Shown here piece by piece: positions 1 through 6,880 of a stretch of DNA of 9,211 nucleotides. Origin of the DNA: an uncultured Eubacteriales bacterium. Its GTDB lineage: Bacteria > Bacillota > Clostridia > Oscillospirales > CAG-272. The position numbers and the translations under genes were made by a program. The notes below the pieces were generated by a model. It was not told the origin of the DNA and did no database searches. It was given only the letters and a program-made list of their open reading frames with translations. Position 1 is the first letter of the stretch. The number at the start of each line of letters is the position of its first letter. Where the stretch lies: contig CAKSJC010000057.1 in assembly GCA_934462885.1 (NCBI GenBank), forward strand, positions 1-9,211, given 5' to 3'.

Positions 1-629
1 CCTATGTTCCATATGTCGGAGATAGGACGGTGACGCCATATCCGACGCTCAAATTCCGCGCGGTCGAGATAACCGATACTGTTTTGCGAATGTTTTGCCG
101 TAATGTCGAGCGCGACTTTCGCAAGAAATAAATTTGTGCCTATGCCGGCTGAAGAAGAGATTCCCGTGGATTTTTTCACTTCATCCATAAGCATTTGCGA
201 GAGTTCTGTCGGAGTTTTTTTGTACATTGAAAGGTATGGAGTTAAATTGAAAAAACATTCGTCTATCGAATATACATGAATGTCATCCGGGCTGATAAAG
301 CGAAGATAGGTTTTATATATTTCGGATGAACACTGCATATACCGTAACATACGTGGCTTTGCCGTGATATAGCTTATACTTTCGGGAATTTCGAAAATGC
401 GGCAGCGGTTTTTTACTCCGAGTTTTTTCATTGCCGGAGTCACCGCAAGGCAGATAGCTCCGCGTCCGCGGTCGGGATCGGCTACCGCGAGATTTGCCGT
501 CATTGGATCAAGACCTCGGCGCACTGCTTCAACGGAGGCAAAAAAACTTTTTAAGTCTATGCATGCATAAATTTTGTTTTCCGTCTCGTCTTTGTATTTC
601 GAATTGATCTTACTTTCACGCTCATCCAT
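1..629 (-). CDS. Y-family translesion DNA polymerase (UmuC/DinB/UvrX-like), N-terminal part, cut by window edge
   Basis: The protein is a putative error-prone polymerase that copies past DNA lesions in the cytoplasm. The minus-strand reading frame is open from ATG at 629-627 to the left edge, giving 209 codons without a stop. The N-terminal motif YACIDLKSFFASVE (residues 21-34) carries the first metal-binding Asp (D25) and a probable steric-gate Phe (F30). The palm motif YSIDECFF (120-127) supplies D123 and E124. TGISSSAGIGTNLFLAKVA (155-173) and RPISDIWNIG at the edge match the end of the palm and the start of the thumb helix-hairpin-helix region. The start is fixed by AGAGGA (complement of 637-642), 7 nt upstream. 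DLKSFF and GLDPMTANLAVADP resemble the clostridial UmuC/UvrX branch more than classical DinB, by memory of the family. The little-finger domain and C-terminus lie outside the window. No canonical LexA box was seen. Confidence 0.9.
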   Translation of the reverse strand, partial: MDERESKINSKYKDETENKIYACIDLKSFFASVEAVRRGLDPMTANLAVADPDRGRGAICLAVTPAMKKLGVKNRCRIFEIPESISYITAKPRMLRYMQCSSEIYKTYLRFISPDDIHVYSIDECFFNLTPYLSMYKKTPTELSQMLMDEVKKSTGISSSAGIGTNLFLAKVALDITAKHSQNSIGYLDRAEFERRIWRHRPISDIWNI

Positions 630-652
630 GACACTATCCTCTCTGCGTTTCT

Positions 653-689
653 TGGGAAAATGATATCATATGTTTTTACATGGTGTCAA
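653..689 (-). promoter_or_regulatory. Probable promoter of the Y-family polymerase gene
   Basis: On the minus strand a perfect -35 TTGACA (complement of 684-689) is followed after 18 bp by TATCAT (complement of 660-665). This would start transcription near 653, leaving a leader of about 24 nt before the ATG. The -10 overlaps a perfect 10-bp palindrome, ATGATATCAT (660-669). It is divergent from the promoter at 769-797. Confidence 0.5.
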
Positions 690-768
690 TTTGCGTTTGT
701 GAACTAACTTACGTCTAAAAATGAAAAAACAATGAACGATACCGTTGCGGGTGAATTTCTGAAAATCA

Positions 769-804
769 TTGACACTGGAGATTATTTTTGATAAAATGAT
801 ACAC
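769..804 (+). promoter_or_regulatory. Sigma-A-type promoter of the beta-helix/transporter operon
   Basis: A consensus -35 TTGACA (769-774) is separated by exactly 17 bp from TAAAAT (792-797). The predicted start is near 804, giving a leader of about 50 nt that is A-rich and ends in the ribosome site AAGGAG (843-848), 6 nt before the ATG at 855. The 8 bp ATTGACAC around this -35 recurs inverted at 683-690, so the two divergent -35 boxes face outward about 78 bp apart. The region between them (690-768) shows no clear operator. Confidence 0.65.
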
Positions 805-854
805 GAAAAAATGTCGACCGAAAAATAATTAAAAATTAAATTAAGGAGTAAAAA

Positions 855-1940
855 ATGAATTCGAAATTTAAGAAAAACGGCGGAGAGGAGATACAGTCTC
901 TTATCGACCGCGCTAAAGCCGACGGAACAAGCAGAGTCGTTATTACGGGAGCGTGGGAGATTGAACGGGAAATACGTATTCCCTCTGATTTTCACGTGAT
1001 ACTCGATAACGCGCACCTTCGTCTTGCCGACGGAGTATTCTGTAATGTTTTTATAAATGAGCACTGCAGAACCGAGATCGGACATACGCTTGCGGGACGC
1101 GATCGCAATATTACTGTCGAAGGACGCGGAAACGCCGTAATCGACGGAGGAAATCATAACGGTCTTTTAGAGCGTACTTCGGAAAAAGACGGTATGCCTC
1201 ACATATCATATAATAATCTTCTTTTGTTCACGAATGTGGACGGCTTCAAGGTTGACGGGATAAGATTCATAAATCAGCGTTGGTGGGCGCTTGATTTTAT
1301 TTACTGCGCGAACGGTAGGATATCGAATATTGATTTTCTCGCAAATTATTCCGTGCGGAACGAAAATACCGGAGAGATCATCCCGTTTTCGAGTATAAAT
1401 GATATTACGGGAGGATCAAATAACATTGTATGCGTTCCGAACGCAGACGGAATAGATCTTCGGGCGGGCTGCCACAATATTATTATCGAAAACATTACGG
1501 GATATACCGAGGACGATACCGTGGCTCTCACCAATCTTCCCGGCGACATTGAGGAGCTTTATAAAGTCGAAGGACTTTCCACTGATCTTCACGATGTAAT
1601 AATAAGAAATGTAAACAGTTCCGCTCTTTGCTCGAATGTAAGACTTCTGAATCAGGGCGGCACAAAGCTGTATAATATTTTAATAGACGGTGTGTTTGAT
1701 TCGTCAATGAACAGTCCGTATATGGATCGCGGCTACTGCGGAGTGCGCGTCGGAGACCGTATGATGTACAACGTGACTCACTCAACGACTGAGGAAACGT
1801 ACAATATCAGGATAACGAACGTGTATTCGAGAGCGCTTACGGTGTTGCGGCTCATCGGCGGAATGAAGAATGTGACATACGATAACATAAACGGTTTTGA
1901 CGGATATCAGTACCTCACAGATATTCAAATACTTGAGTGA
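855..1940 (+). CDS. GH28-like right-handed parallel beta-helix protein, paralogue A (361 aa)
   Basis: This is a putative cytoplasmic carbohydrate-active protein of the pectin-lyase fold; the substrate is unknown. The N-terminus (NGGEEIQSLIDRA, then a WEIE..I.IPS..H strand) is the usual start of such beta-helices. AVIDGGNHNG (94-103), LLLFTN and WALDFIYC follow the order seen in GH28 polygalacturonases. Next come NADGID (196-201) and EDDTVAL (from 219), which match the NTDG and DD catalytic motifs. The GHG histidine is absent where the CSNVRLLN strand (from 259) lies. The RIK motif is replaced by GVRVGDR (296-302), keeping Arg but not Lys. There is no signal peptide, lipobox or membrane helix, so an intracellular site is inferred. 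The start is set by AAGGAG 6 nt upstream. It is the first gene of the operon, 23 nt before its paralogue. It could be a divergent hydrolase, a lyase or epimerase on the same fold, or a binding protein. Confidence 0.85.
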   Translation: MNSKFKKNGGEEIQSLIDRAKADGTSRVVITGAWEIEREIRIPSDFHVILDNAHLRLADGVFCNVFINEHCRTEIGHTLAGRDRNITVEGRGNAVIDGGNHNGLLERTSEKDGMPHISYNNLLLFTNVDGFKVDGIRFINQRWWALDFIYCANGRISNIDFLANYSVRNENTGEIIPFSSINDITGGSNNIVCVPNADGIDLRAGCHNIIIENITGYTEDDTVALTNLPGDIEELYKVEGLSTDLHDVIIRNVNSSALCSNVRLLNQGGTKLYNILIDGVFDSSMNSPYMDRGYCGVRVGDRMMYNVTHSTTEETYNIRITNVYSRALTVLRLIGGMKNVTYDNINGFDGYQYLTDIQILE

Positions 1941-1963
1941 CGTGGATTTTGAGGAATTAAAAA

Positions 1964-3079
1964 ATGGAAAAAATATTTAATAAAAACGGCGGGGAACTGA
2001 TTCAGAACAAAATCGATGCCGCCGTAAAAGAAGGAACAAACAGCGCCGTTGTAAACGGAAACTGGGAGATTGAAAAAACAATAAAGATTCCGTCGAATTT
2101 TCATCTTGTGCTTGAGGACTGTCATTTGAAAATGGCTGATAACACAGTGTGCAATATGTTTACGAACGAACATTGCCGTACTGAAATAGGTCATACTCTT
2201 GCAGGTCAGGATCATGATATATTCCTTGAAGGTAGAGGCAGCGCTGTTCTTGACGGAGGAAATCATAACGGAGTTTATCAAACCAACTCAAAGCTCTACG
2301 AGTGGATGCCCAATCCTGTGTTAAACGGTGAGAAACCGCACGTGACTAACAATCACACGATACTTTTTACGAACGTAACAAGGTTTACCGTAAAAAATAT
2401 TTCCATACATAATCATCGTTTTTGGGCGATGAATTTTATCTACTGCACATACGGAAAGATACAAAATATAGATTTCCGTGCGAATTACTATACATTTGAC
2501 ATGGATACAAAAGAACTTTTCCCGTTTTCAAGCGTTCGAGACATTACGGGAGAGAGTAACCGGTGCGTGCGTGTTCCTAACGCCGACGGTGTAAATATCC
2601 GTACCGGCTGTCACGATATCATGATAGAGAATATCACAGGCTATACCGAAGACGACACTGTCGCGATTTCACCGAACGATATTCAACTTAAGGCGTATAC
2701 GGTTTCCGACGCGCAAAGAGACGTATACAACATAGTAGTGCGCAATGTGAACAGCTCGGCTCTTTGCTCGAATGTACGCATATTTAACCAGACAAACGAC
2801 AAGCTTTACAATATTTTCGTAGACGGCGTGTTCGATTCTTCGGCGGAAAGTCCGTATATGGACCGCGGATACTGCGGAGTACGGGTCGGCGACCGCACGC
2901 AGTACGGTACGGAAAAGAGCCCGGCTGAAAACACGTATAACATTAAAATAAAGAACGTATATTCACGCGCCTGCACCGTTATAAGACTTATCGGAGCTAT
3001 GCGGAATGTAACATACGAAAACGTAAACGGTTACGACGATAACATATGCTTCTCGGATATAGAGACGCTTGAAGACTGA
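1964..3079 (+). CDS. GH28-like right-handed parallel beta-helix protein, paralogue B (371 aa)
   Basis: This is a tandem paralogue of the preceding gene, about 60% identical over the first 103 residues by hand count (63 of 103). It has the same motif order: AVLDGGNHNG (94-103), NADG (206-209), EDDTVAI (from 229), NVNSSALCSNVR and an identical SPYMDRGYCGVRVGDR (296-311). Like its partner it lacks a GHG histidine, the RIK lysine and any signal peptide. The main length difference is about 10 extra residues after NHNG, an aromatic, Pro-containing loop (KLYEWMPNPVLNGE, 110-123). That loop may line the substrate groove, so the two could differ in substrate or form a heteromer. The ATG is preceded by GAGGA (1951-1955) at 8 nt, and the 23-nt gap implies co-transcription. 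Fold and GH28 kinship are clear from motif order; enzymatic activity is inferred, not shown. Confidence 0.85.
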   Translation: MEKIFNKNGGELIQNKIDAAVKEGTNSAVVNGNWEIEKTIKIPSNFHLVLEDCHLKMADNTVCNMFTNEHCRTEIGHTLAGQDHDIFLEGRGSAVLDGGNHNGVYQTNSKLYEWMPNPVLNGEKPHVTNNHTILFTNVTRFTVKNISIHNHRFWAMNFIYCTYGKIQNIDFRANYYTFDMDTKELFPFSSVRDITGESNRCVRVPNADGVNIRTGCHDIMIENITGYTEDDTVAISPNDIQLKAYTVSDAQRDVYNIVVRNVNSSALCSNVRIFNQTNDKLYNIFVDGVFDSSAESPYMDRGYCGVRVGDRTQYGTEKSPAENTYNIKIKNVYSRACTVIRLIGAMRNVTYENVNGYDDNICFSDIETLED

Positions 3080-3096
3080 TATTCGGAGATGATACT

Positions 3097-3990
3097 GTGA
3101 AGCCAATATACTATATTCCTCTTTTGTTCATGCTTTTTCTGAAGTTTGTTCAGAGCGTGTTTGATAAACGAACAAGCAATGAAATGAAGTCGGCTGAAGC
3201 TTTCTTGGCATACGGCTCGTACAGCTATGCTCTTTCCGCGATAATGTCTCTTGTCTACCTCCTTGTAACGGAGAGGGGAGGCTTTTCAATATCTTTTGCG
3301 GCGATACTCATATCAGCGATGGGAGCCGTGTCGTTATGCCTTAATGTATTCTGTTCTCTCTCGGCGCTGAAAAACGGAGCTATCGTTCTCGTGATGCTTT
3401 TCAGCTCAGCGGGGCTTCTTGTGCCGAGTATAGCCGGAATATTTCTCTTTAATGAGAGAATGAGCATATGGCAGCTGTGCGGAATAGCGATGCTTATTTT
3501 TGCCGCATATCTTCTTGCGGGATATTCAAACAAAATAAGCGGAAAGCTGAACTTTAAGACTGTTCTGTTTCTTATCGGTACGTTTCTCTCCAATGGATTT
3601 ATAATGCTTTCGCAAAAACTCTTCGGATATAAGTGCGAAGGACAGAGCGGAGCCGTATTTTCGTTTTTTCTCTTTGGACTTGCGGGATTGTTTTATATCG
3701 CAACATGGATGATATATTCTGCGGCTAAGAGGAAAAAGCCGAAACCGATAACAAAAAAGGTTGCCGCATACGGAGCGATCCTTTCTCTCGCGTTGTTTCT
3801 CATAAATTGCACAGCTGTTACGGTGTCAACGAGCGTTCCGTCCGTTATACAGTTTTCGTTTGTTGACGGAGGCGGAATGATTGTTTCGGCGATCACGGGA
3901 GCGGCGCTCTACGGTGAAAAAATAACGAAACGCAGTGCGTTCGGAATAGCTGCGGGACTCGCGGCGTTATTTATAATAAATATGCTCTGA
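3097..3990 (+). CDS. EamA/DMT-family transporter, ten transmembrane helices
   Basis: This is an inner-membrane permease of the drug/metabolite transporter type, 297 aa, the normal length for a two-repeat EamA protein. About ten hydrophobic segments are visible (roughly 4-20, 36-57, 64-88, 93-117, 123-141, 153-172, 185-208, 222-240, 246-270 and 278-297). Each half ends with the family's typical pre-helix signature: FLFNERMS (116-123) and ALYGEKIT (270-277). The loop AAKRKKPKPITKK (209-221) is strongly basic and probably cytoplasmic. The start is GTG, with CGGAG (3084-3088) 8 nt upstream; the nearby ATG at 3089 is out of frame. It lies 17 nt after paralogue B and before a terminator, so it is the last gene of the operon. 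Substrate and direction cannot be read from the sequence. Context suggests a sugar or sugar-derived metabolite handled by the two beta-helix proteins. Confidence 0.85.
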   Translation: MKPIYYIPLLFMLFLKFVQSVFDKRTSNEMKSAEAFLAYGSYSYALSAIMSLVYLLVTERGGFSISFAAILISAMGAVSLCLNVFCSLSALKNGAIVLVMLFSSAGLLVPSIAGIFLFNERMSIWQLCGIAMLIFAAYLLAGYSNKISGKLNFKTVLFLIGTFLSNGFIMLSQKLFGYKCEGQSGAVFSFFLFGLAGLFYIATWMIYSAAKRKKPKPITKKVAAYGAILSLALFLINCTAVTVSTSVPSVIQFSFVDGGGMIVSAITGAALYGEKITKRSAFGIAAGLAALFIINML

Positions 3991-4018
3991 GAACATAAAA
4001 GGCGCATTTTACTTGATT

Positions 4019-4062
4019 AAAAAGGTCACATCGGCAGATACTCAGACGATGCGGCCTTTTTT
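4019..4062 (+). terminator. Intrinsic terminator of the beta-helix/transporter operon
   Basis: The left arm 4019-4033 pairs with 4047-4061 in a 15-position stem with one G-U wobble (4026/4054) and one A-C mismatch (4028/4052). It closes a 13-nt loop and ends in six T (4057-4062). It lies 28 nt after the transporter stop, isolating the operon from pcrA. The A-tract on the left arm would also allow some termination in the opposite direction. Confidence 0.85.
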
Positions 4063-4110
4063 CATGAGCGCGCATGAGCAGAAAAAGACATTTTATTATT
4101 TGTAAAAATG

Positions 4111-4145
4111 TTGAAAATATAAACATTCTGTGATATACTATAAGA
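4111..4145 (+). promoter_or_regulatory. Extended -10 promoter of pcrA
   Basis: TTGAAA (4111-4116) is followed after 17 bp by TATACT (4134-4139), preceded by the extended -10 dinucleotide TG (4131-4132). The predicted start is near 4145, giving a leader of roughly 75 nt. A 9-bp perfect inverted repeat, ACTATAAGA (4137-4145) and TCTTATAGT (4172-4180), spans the end of the -10 and the start of the leader. The ribosome site before the ATG at 4222 is weak (AGTGAG at 4207-4212). Confidence 0.65.
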
Positions 4146-4221
4146 AGCATGTAAAATACCTTATTATGTTCTCTTATAGTGAGGACGCTTTTTATAAATT
4201 TACAGAAGTGAGCGTATCTTC

Positions 4222-6630
4222 ATGACCGACACACAGCAGAAAAACTCGTATTTGACTCTGAAGAGAGCGTTGTTTGATAAGTATTACGAAAAACTCAATG
4301 ATAAACAGCGCGAGGCAGTCTATCATATAAACGGACCTCTTCTTATTCTCGCGGGCGCGGGAAGCGGAAAAACCACTGTTTTGGTTAACAGACTTGCTTA
4401 CATTATAAGATACGGAAACGCATATTATTCGGACGCGGTTCCTTTGGAAGCCGATGAAAAAACGATCTCCGAAATGAAAGAGGCGATGTCTCTTCCGCAT
4501 GACGAGCTTGGCGAGTACTTGAGGCGCTTTTCCGTAGACGCACCCCCTGCTTGGCAGGTAATGGCGATAACTTTTACTAACAAAGCGGCACGCGAGATAA
4601 AAAGCCGTATCGCTTCTATATTCGGTGAGGACAGCGCTGAAGTTGCCGAAATTAAAACGGGTACTTTCCATTCGATATGCGTGCAGATACTACGCAAATA
4701 CGGTGAAAACATCGGATATAGCCGTAATTTTACAATATGTGACGCCGACGACTCGAAAAAGCAGCTCCAGCTTTGCATGAAGCAGCTTAATATAGACGAT
4801 AAAATACTTCCCGTGAAAACGGTGCAGAACGCAATAAGCCGCGCTAAAGATAAACTTATCGACGCTCCGAAATTTGCACTCCGCGCCGGCGCCGACGCAA
4901 AACAGAAACAGATTGCGCAGATATATGAGCTTTACTCCGAAAAGCTGAAAGATCAAAACCTGATCGATTTCGACGATATAATAATGCAGACCGTTCGTCT
5001 TCTCACGGAATGTGAGGAGGTGCGCGGACTTTTGCAAAACAGATACAGATATATTTCTGTTGACGAGTATCAGGACACAAACGGCGCTCAGCTTGAACTG
5101 ACGCTTCTTTTATCGGCAAAATATAAAAATATCATGGTAGTCGGAGACGACGACCAAAGCATATATAAGTTCCGCGGCGCTGTTATCGAAAACATACTTA
5201 ATTTTGATAAGCATTACGATAATACGGCGGTAATAAAACTTGAAGAAAACTATCGCTCAACGAAAAACATACTTGACGCCGCAAACCACGTTATAGCAAA
5301 CAACAGCGGACGTCTCGGAAAAACTCTTTGGACTTCCGGCGAGAGCGGAGACCGTGTGGTTATAAAAAAACTCGGAAATCAAAACGACGAGGGAAGATAT
5401 ATCGCCGACATCATTTCCGAGGGAGTAAAAAACGGAGGAAGCTTCAAGGATTACGCGGTGCTTTACAGGATGAACTCACAGTCGAGAAGCGTCGAGCAGG
5501 CGTTCGCTAAAAGCGGTATACCGTACCGTATGCTGGGCGGACACCGCTTCTTCGACCGTATGGAGGTCAAGGATATCATAGCGTATCTTGCGCTTATCAA
5601 CAACCCGAGCGACAACCTCAGACTCAGGCGCGTACTCAATACTCCCCGCCGCGGCATAGGAGAAAAATCTATCCAGATAGCGGAGACTCTCGCGTCTGAG
5701 GAGGGATGCTCTCTTCTTGAATTCATCCGCCGCGCCAAGAGATATAACGCGATATCACCCTCTACCGCAAACCAAATGGTAAACTTTGTATATATGATCG
5801 ACCGCTTTGCGGAACAGTCTGCGGAGCTGAGCGTTTCTGCACTTATTGAGCAGGTTTGCGAGGAGTCGGGATACAACAAAATGCTCTCTGAGATTCCGGA
5901 TCTCATGGAACGTGAAGAGAGGATAAACAATATAGGGGAACTTGTCTCGGCTGCGCGTTCTTATGAAGAACAGGCGGAAGATCCGTCGCTTGTTGAGTTC
6001 TTAGAAGACGTCGCGCTTGTTTCAGATGTCGATAAATACGATGAGACGGCGGACGCGGTAGTGCTTATGACTATTCACTCCGCAAAGGGACTTGAGTTTC
6101 CGATCGTGTTCCTCCCGGGAATGGAAGAAAACATATTCCCGAGTTTCCAGACGGTTATTAATAACGATGAGGTTGAGGAGGAAAGACGTCTTGCGTATGT
6201 TGCGATAACGAGAGCAAAGAAAAAGCTCTATATCACTCATGTGAGAGACAGAATGTTAAACGGCAGGACAGGCTCAAATCAGCTTTCGCGTTTTGCCGCC
6301 GAGATACCCGAAGAGCTTACGGAACGTTTCGACGACCTTTCGGATTCGCAGGAATTACGCATGAGAGGACGTCCCGTAAAGATGAAGCCCGTGAACTTCT
6401 TTGTAAACGAAACTTCAAAGCCGTCTCCCGCGCTTACCGCGCTTAAAGTTAATCCGAAAGCAACGGGAGAAAAGTTCGAAGCGGGAGATACGGTACGTCA
6501 CGTTACGTTCGGCATAGGAGTTATCGCCTCTTCCAAGCCTATGGGCGGAGATATCTTATATGAGATAAACTTCGAAAAAGTCGGTATGAAAAAACTAATG
6601 GCTACTTACGCAAGACTCACAAAAGCGTAA
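4222..6630 (+). CDS. pcrA: ATP-dependent 3'-5' DNA helicase PcrA (UvrD/Rep superfamily 1A)
   Basis: The protein unwinds DNA in nucleotide excision repair and replication restart and removes recombinase from DNA. All SF1 motifs are visible in order: Q motif LNDKQREAV (25-33), Walker A AGAGSGKT (44-51), Ia ITFTNKAA (116-123), GTFHSIC, motif II VDEYQDT (280-286), motif III VVGDDDQSIYKFRG (about 305-319), motif IV LEENYRST, motif V TIHSAKGLEF (617-626) and motif VI YVAITRAKK (659-667). The C-terminus FEAGDTVRHVTFGIGVI (from 752) is the Tudor-like domain that binds RNA polymerase in PcrA. At 802 aa it is longer than the usual roughly 720-750. About 40 extra residues lie between motif I and motif Ia (roughly 65-108), an acidic, helix-prone insert. 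The ATG is the only reasonable start. It has its own promoter and is not linked to the upstream operon. Confidence 0.95.
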   Translation: MTDTQQKNSYLTLKRALFDKYYEKLNDKQREAVYHINGPLLILAGAGSGKTTVLVNRLAYIIRYGNAYYSDAVPLEADEKTISEMKEAMSLPHDELGEYLRRFSVDAPPAWQVMAITFTNKAAREIKSRIASIFGEDSAEVAEIKTGTFHSICVQILRKYGENIGYSRNFTICDADDSKKQLQLCMKQLNIDDKILPVKTVQNAISRAKDKLIDAPKFALRAGADAKQKQIAQIYELYSEKLKDQNLIDFDDIIMQTVRLLTECEEVRGLLQNRYRYISVDEYQDTNGAQLELTLLLSAKYKNIMVVGDDDQSIYKFRGAVIENILNFDKHYDNTAVIKLEENYRSTKNILDAANHVIANNSGRLGKTLWTSGESGDRVVIKKLGNQNDEGRYIADIISEGVKNGGSFKDYAVLYRMNSQSRSVEQAFAKSGIPYRMLGGHRFFDRMEVKDIIAYLALINNPSDNLRLRRVLNTPRRGIGEKSIQIAETLASEEGCSLLEFIRRAKRYNAISPSTANQMVNFVYMIDRFAEQSAELSVSALIEQVCEESGYNKMLSEIPDLMEREERINNIGELVSAARSYEEQAEDPSLVEFLEDVALVSDVDKYDETADAVVLMTIHSAKGLEFPIVFLPGMEENIFPSFQTVINNDEVEEERRLAYVAITRAKKKLYITHVRDRMLNGRTGSNQLSRFAAEIPEELTERFDDLSDSQELRMRGRPVKMKPVNFFVNETSKPSPALTALKVNPKATGEKFEAGDTVRHVTFGIGVIASSKPMGGDILYEINFEKVGMKKLMATYARLTKA

Positions 6631-6727
6631 ACAATATAATCCTTGTTATAACAATAAAAACGATACTCAAGAAAACCGAGAATCAAAAGCATAATTTTTC
6701 TGCAATGCCGCACGAAAAGCTTGCTTT
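6631..6727. other. Spacer after pcrA with a 12-bp palindrome and a weak hairpin
   Basis: The stretch contains a perfect palindrome, TTGTTATAACAA (6643-6654), 12 nt after the pcrA stop. A second possible hairpin pairs 6696-6703 with 6710-6718 around a 6-nt loop with one bulged C. It is followed at 6725-6729 by five T. It is too AT-rich and too far from the T-run for a confident intrinsic terminator, but it is the best candidate for the end of pcrA. No open frame with a ribosome site is seen. Confidence 0.3.
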
Positions 6728-6763
6728 TTGAGAAGATACATAAATAAATCTAAAATTTTGATA
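6728..6763 (+). promoter_or_regulatory. Probable promoter of proS
   Basis: TTGAGA (6728-6733) is separated by 17 bp from TAAAAT (6751-6756). The predicted start is near 6763, so the transcript would carry an untranslated leader of about 118 nt before the proS ATG. Confidence 0.5.
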
Positions 6764-6769
6764 CAGCAT

Positions 6770-6866
6770 AGCCGCAAAGAGACTCGCGCGAGAGGAAGAC
6801 GTGACCGGACTTTTTACCAAAACGGCGCTTTTCTTCGCGTACGGCAAAGCTCAGACTCTTTTGGCT
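6770..6866 (+). ncRNA. Possible structured 5' leader of proS (not a recognised class)
   Basis: By hand, 6770-6781 (AGCCGCAAAGAG) pairs with 6856-6866 (CTCTTTTGGCT) in ten base pairs split by a small 2/1 internal loop. Within it, TCTTCGCG (6832-6839) can pair with the CGCGA...AGA region around 6787-6799. CCG...TTTT-TACC-AAAA-CGG (about 6805-6825) forms an inner hairpin, and CTCGCGCGAG (6783-6792) is a perfect palindrome offering an alternative pairing. The outer helix ends 2 nt before the ribosome site AAAGGA (6868-6873). No T-box signature (GGGTGGNACCGCG-like) is present. A regulatory role is inference. Confidence 0.3.
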
Positions 6867-6880
6867 GAAAGGATAAAAGT

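Noticed and set aside
690..768. LexA or catabolite (cre) operator between the divergent promoters
   Set aside because: The nearest matches (GTTTGTGAAC at about 694-703 and TGAACGATACCGTT at about 733-746) fit neither consensus in orientation or key positions.
666..1157. Minus-strand open frame overlapping the operon promoter and the start of paralogue A
   Set aside because: It has no ribosome site and no recognisable family, and it overlaps a conserved coding region and a good divergent promoter.
4062..4090. Second hairpin TCATG...CATGA with flanking T and A runs after the terminator
   Set aside because: Only five base pairs with a 6-nt loop, and the outer T/A pairing needs a bulge; the preceding hairpin already explains termination.
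4192..4671. Long antisense open frame (159 codons) opposite the start of pcrA
   Set aside because: It mirrors the strongly supported pcrA frame, has no family motif and no plausible ribosome site, and its composition is that expected of a reverse-strand shadow.
6763..6880. T-box riboswitch for proS
   Set aside because: There is no GGGTGGNACCGCG-type antiterminator sequence and no terminator hairpin with a T-run before the ATG.
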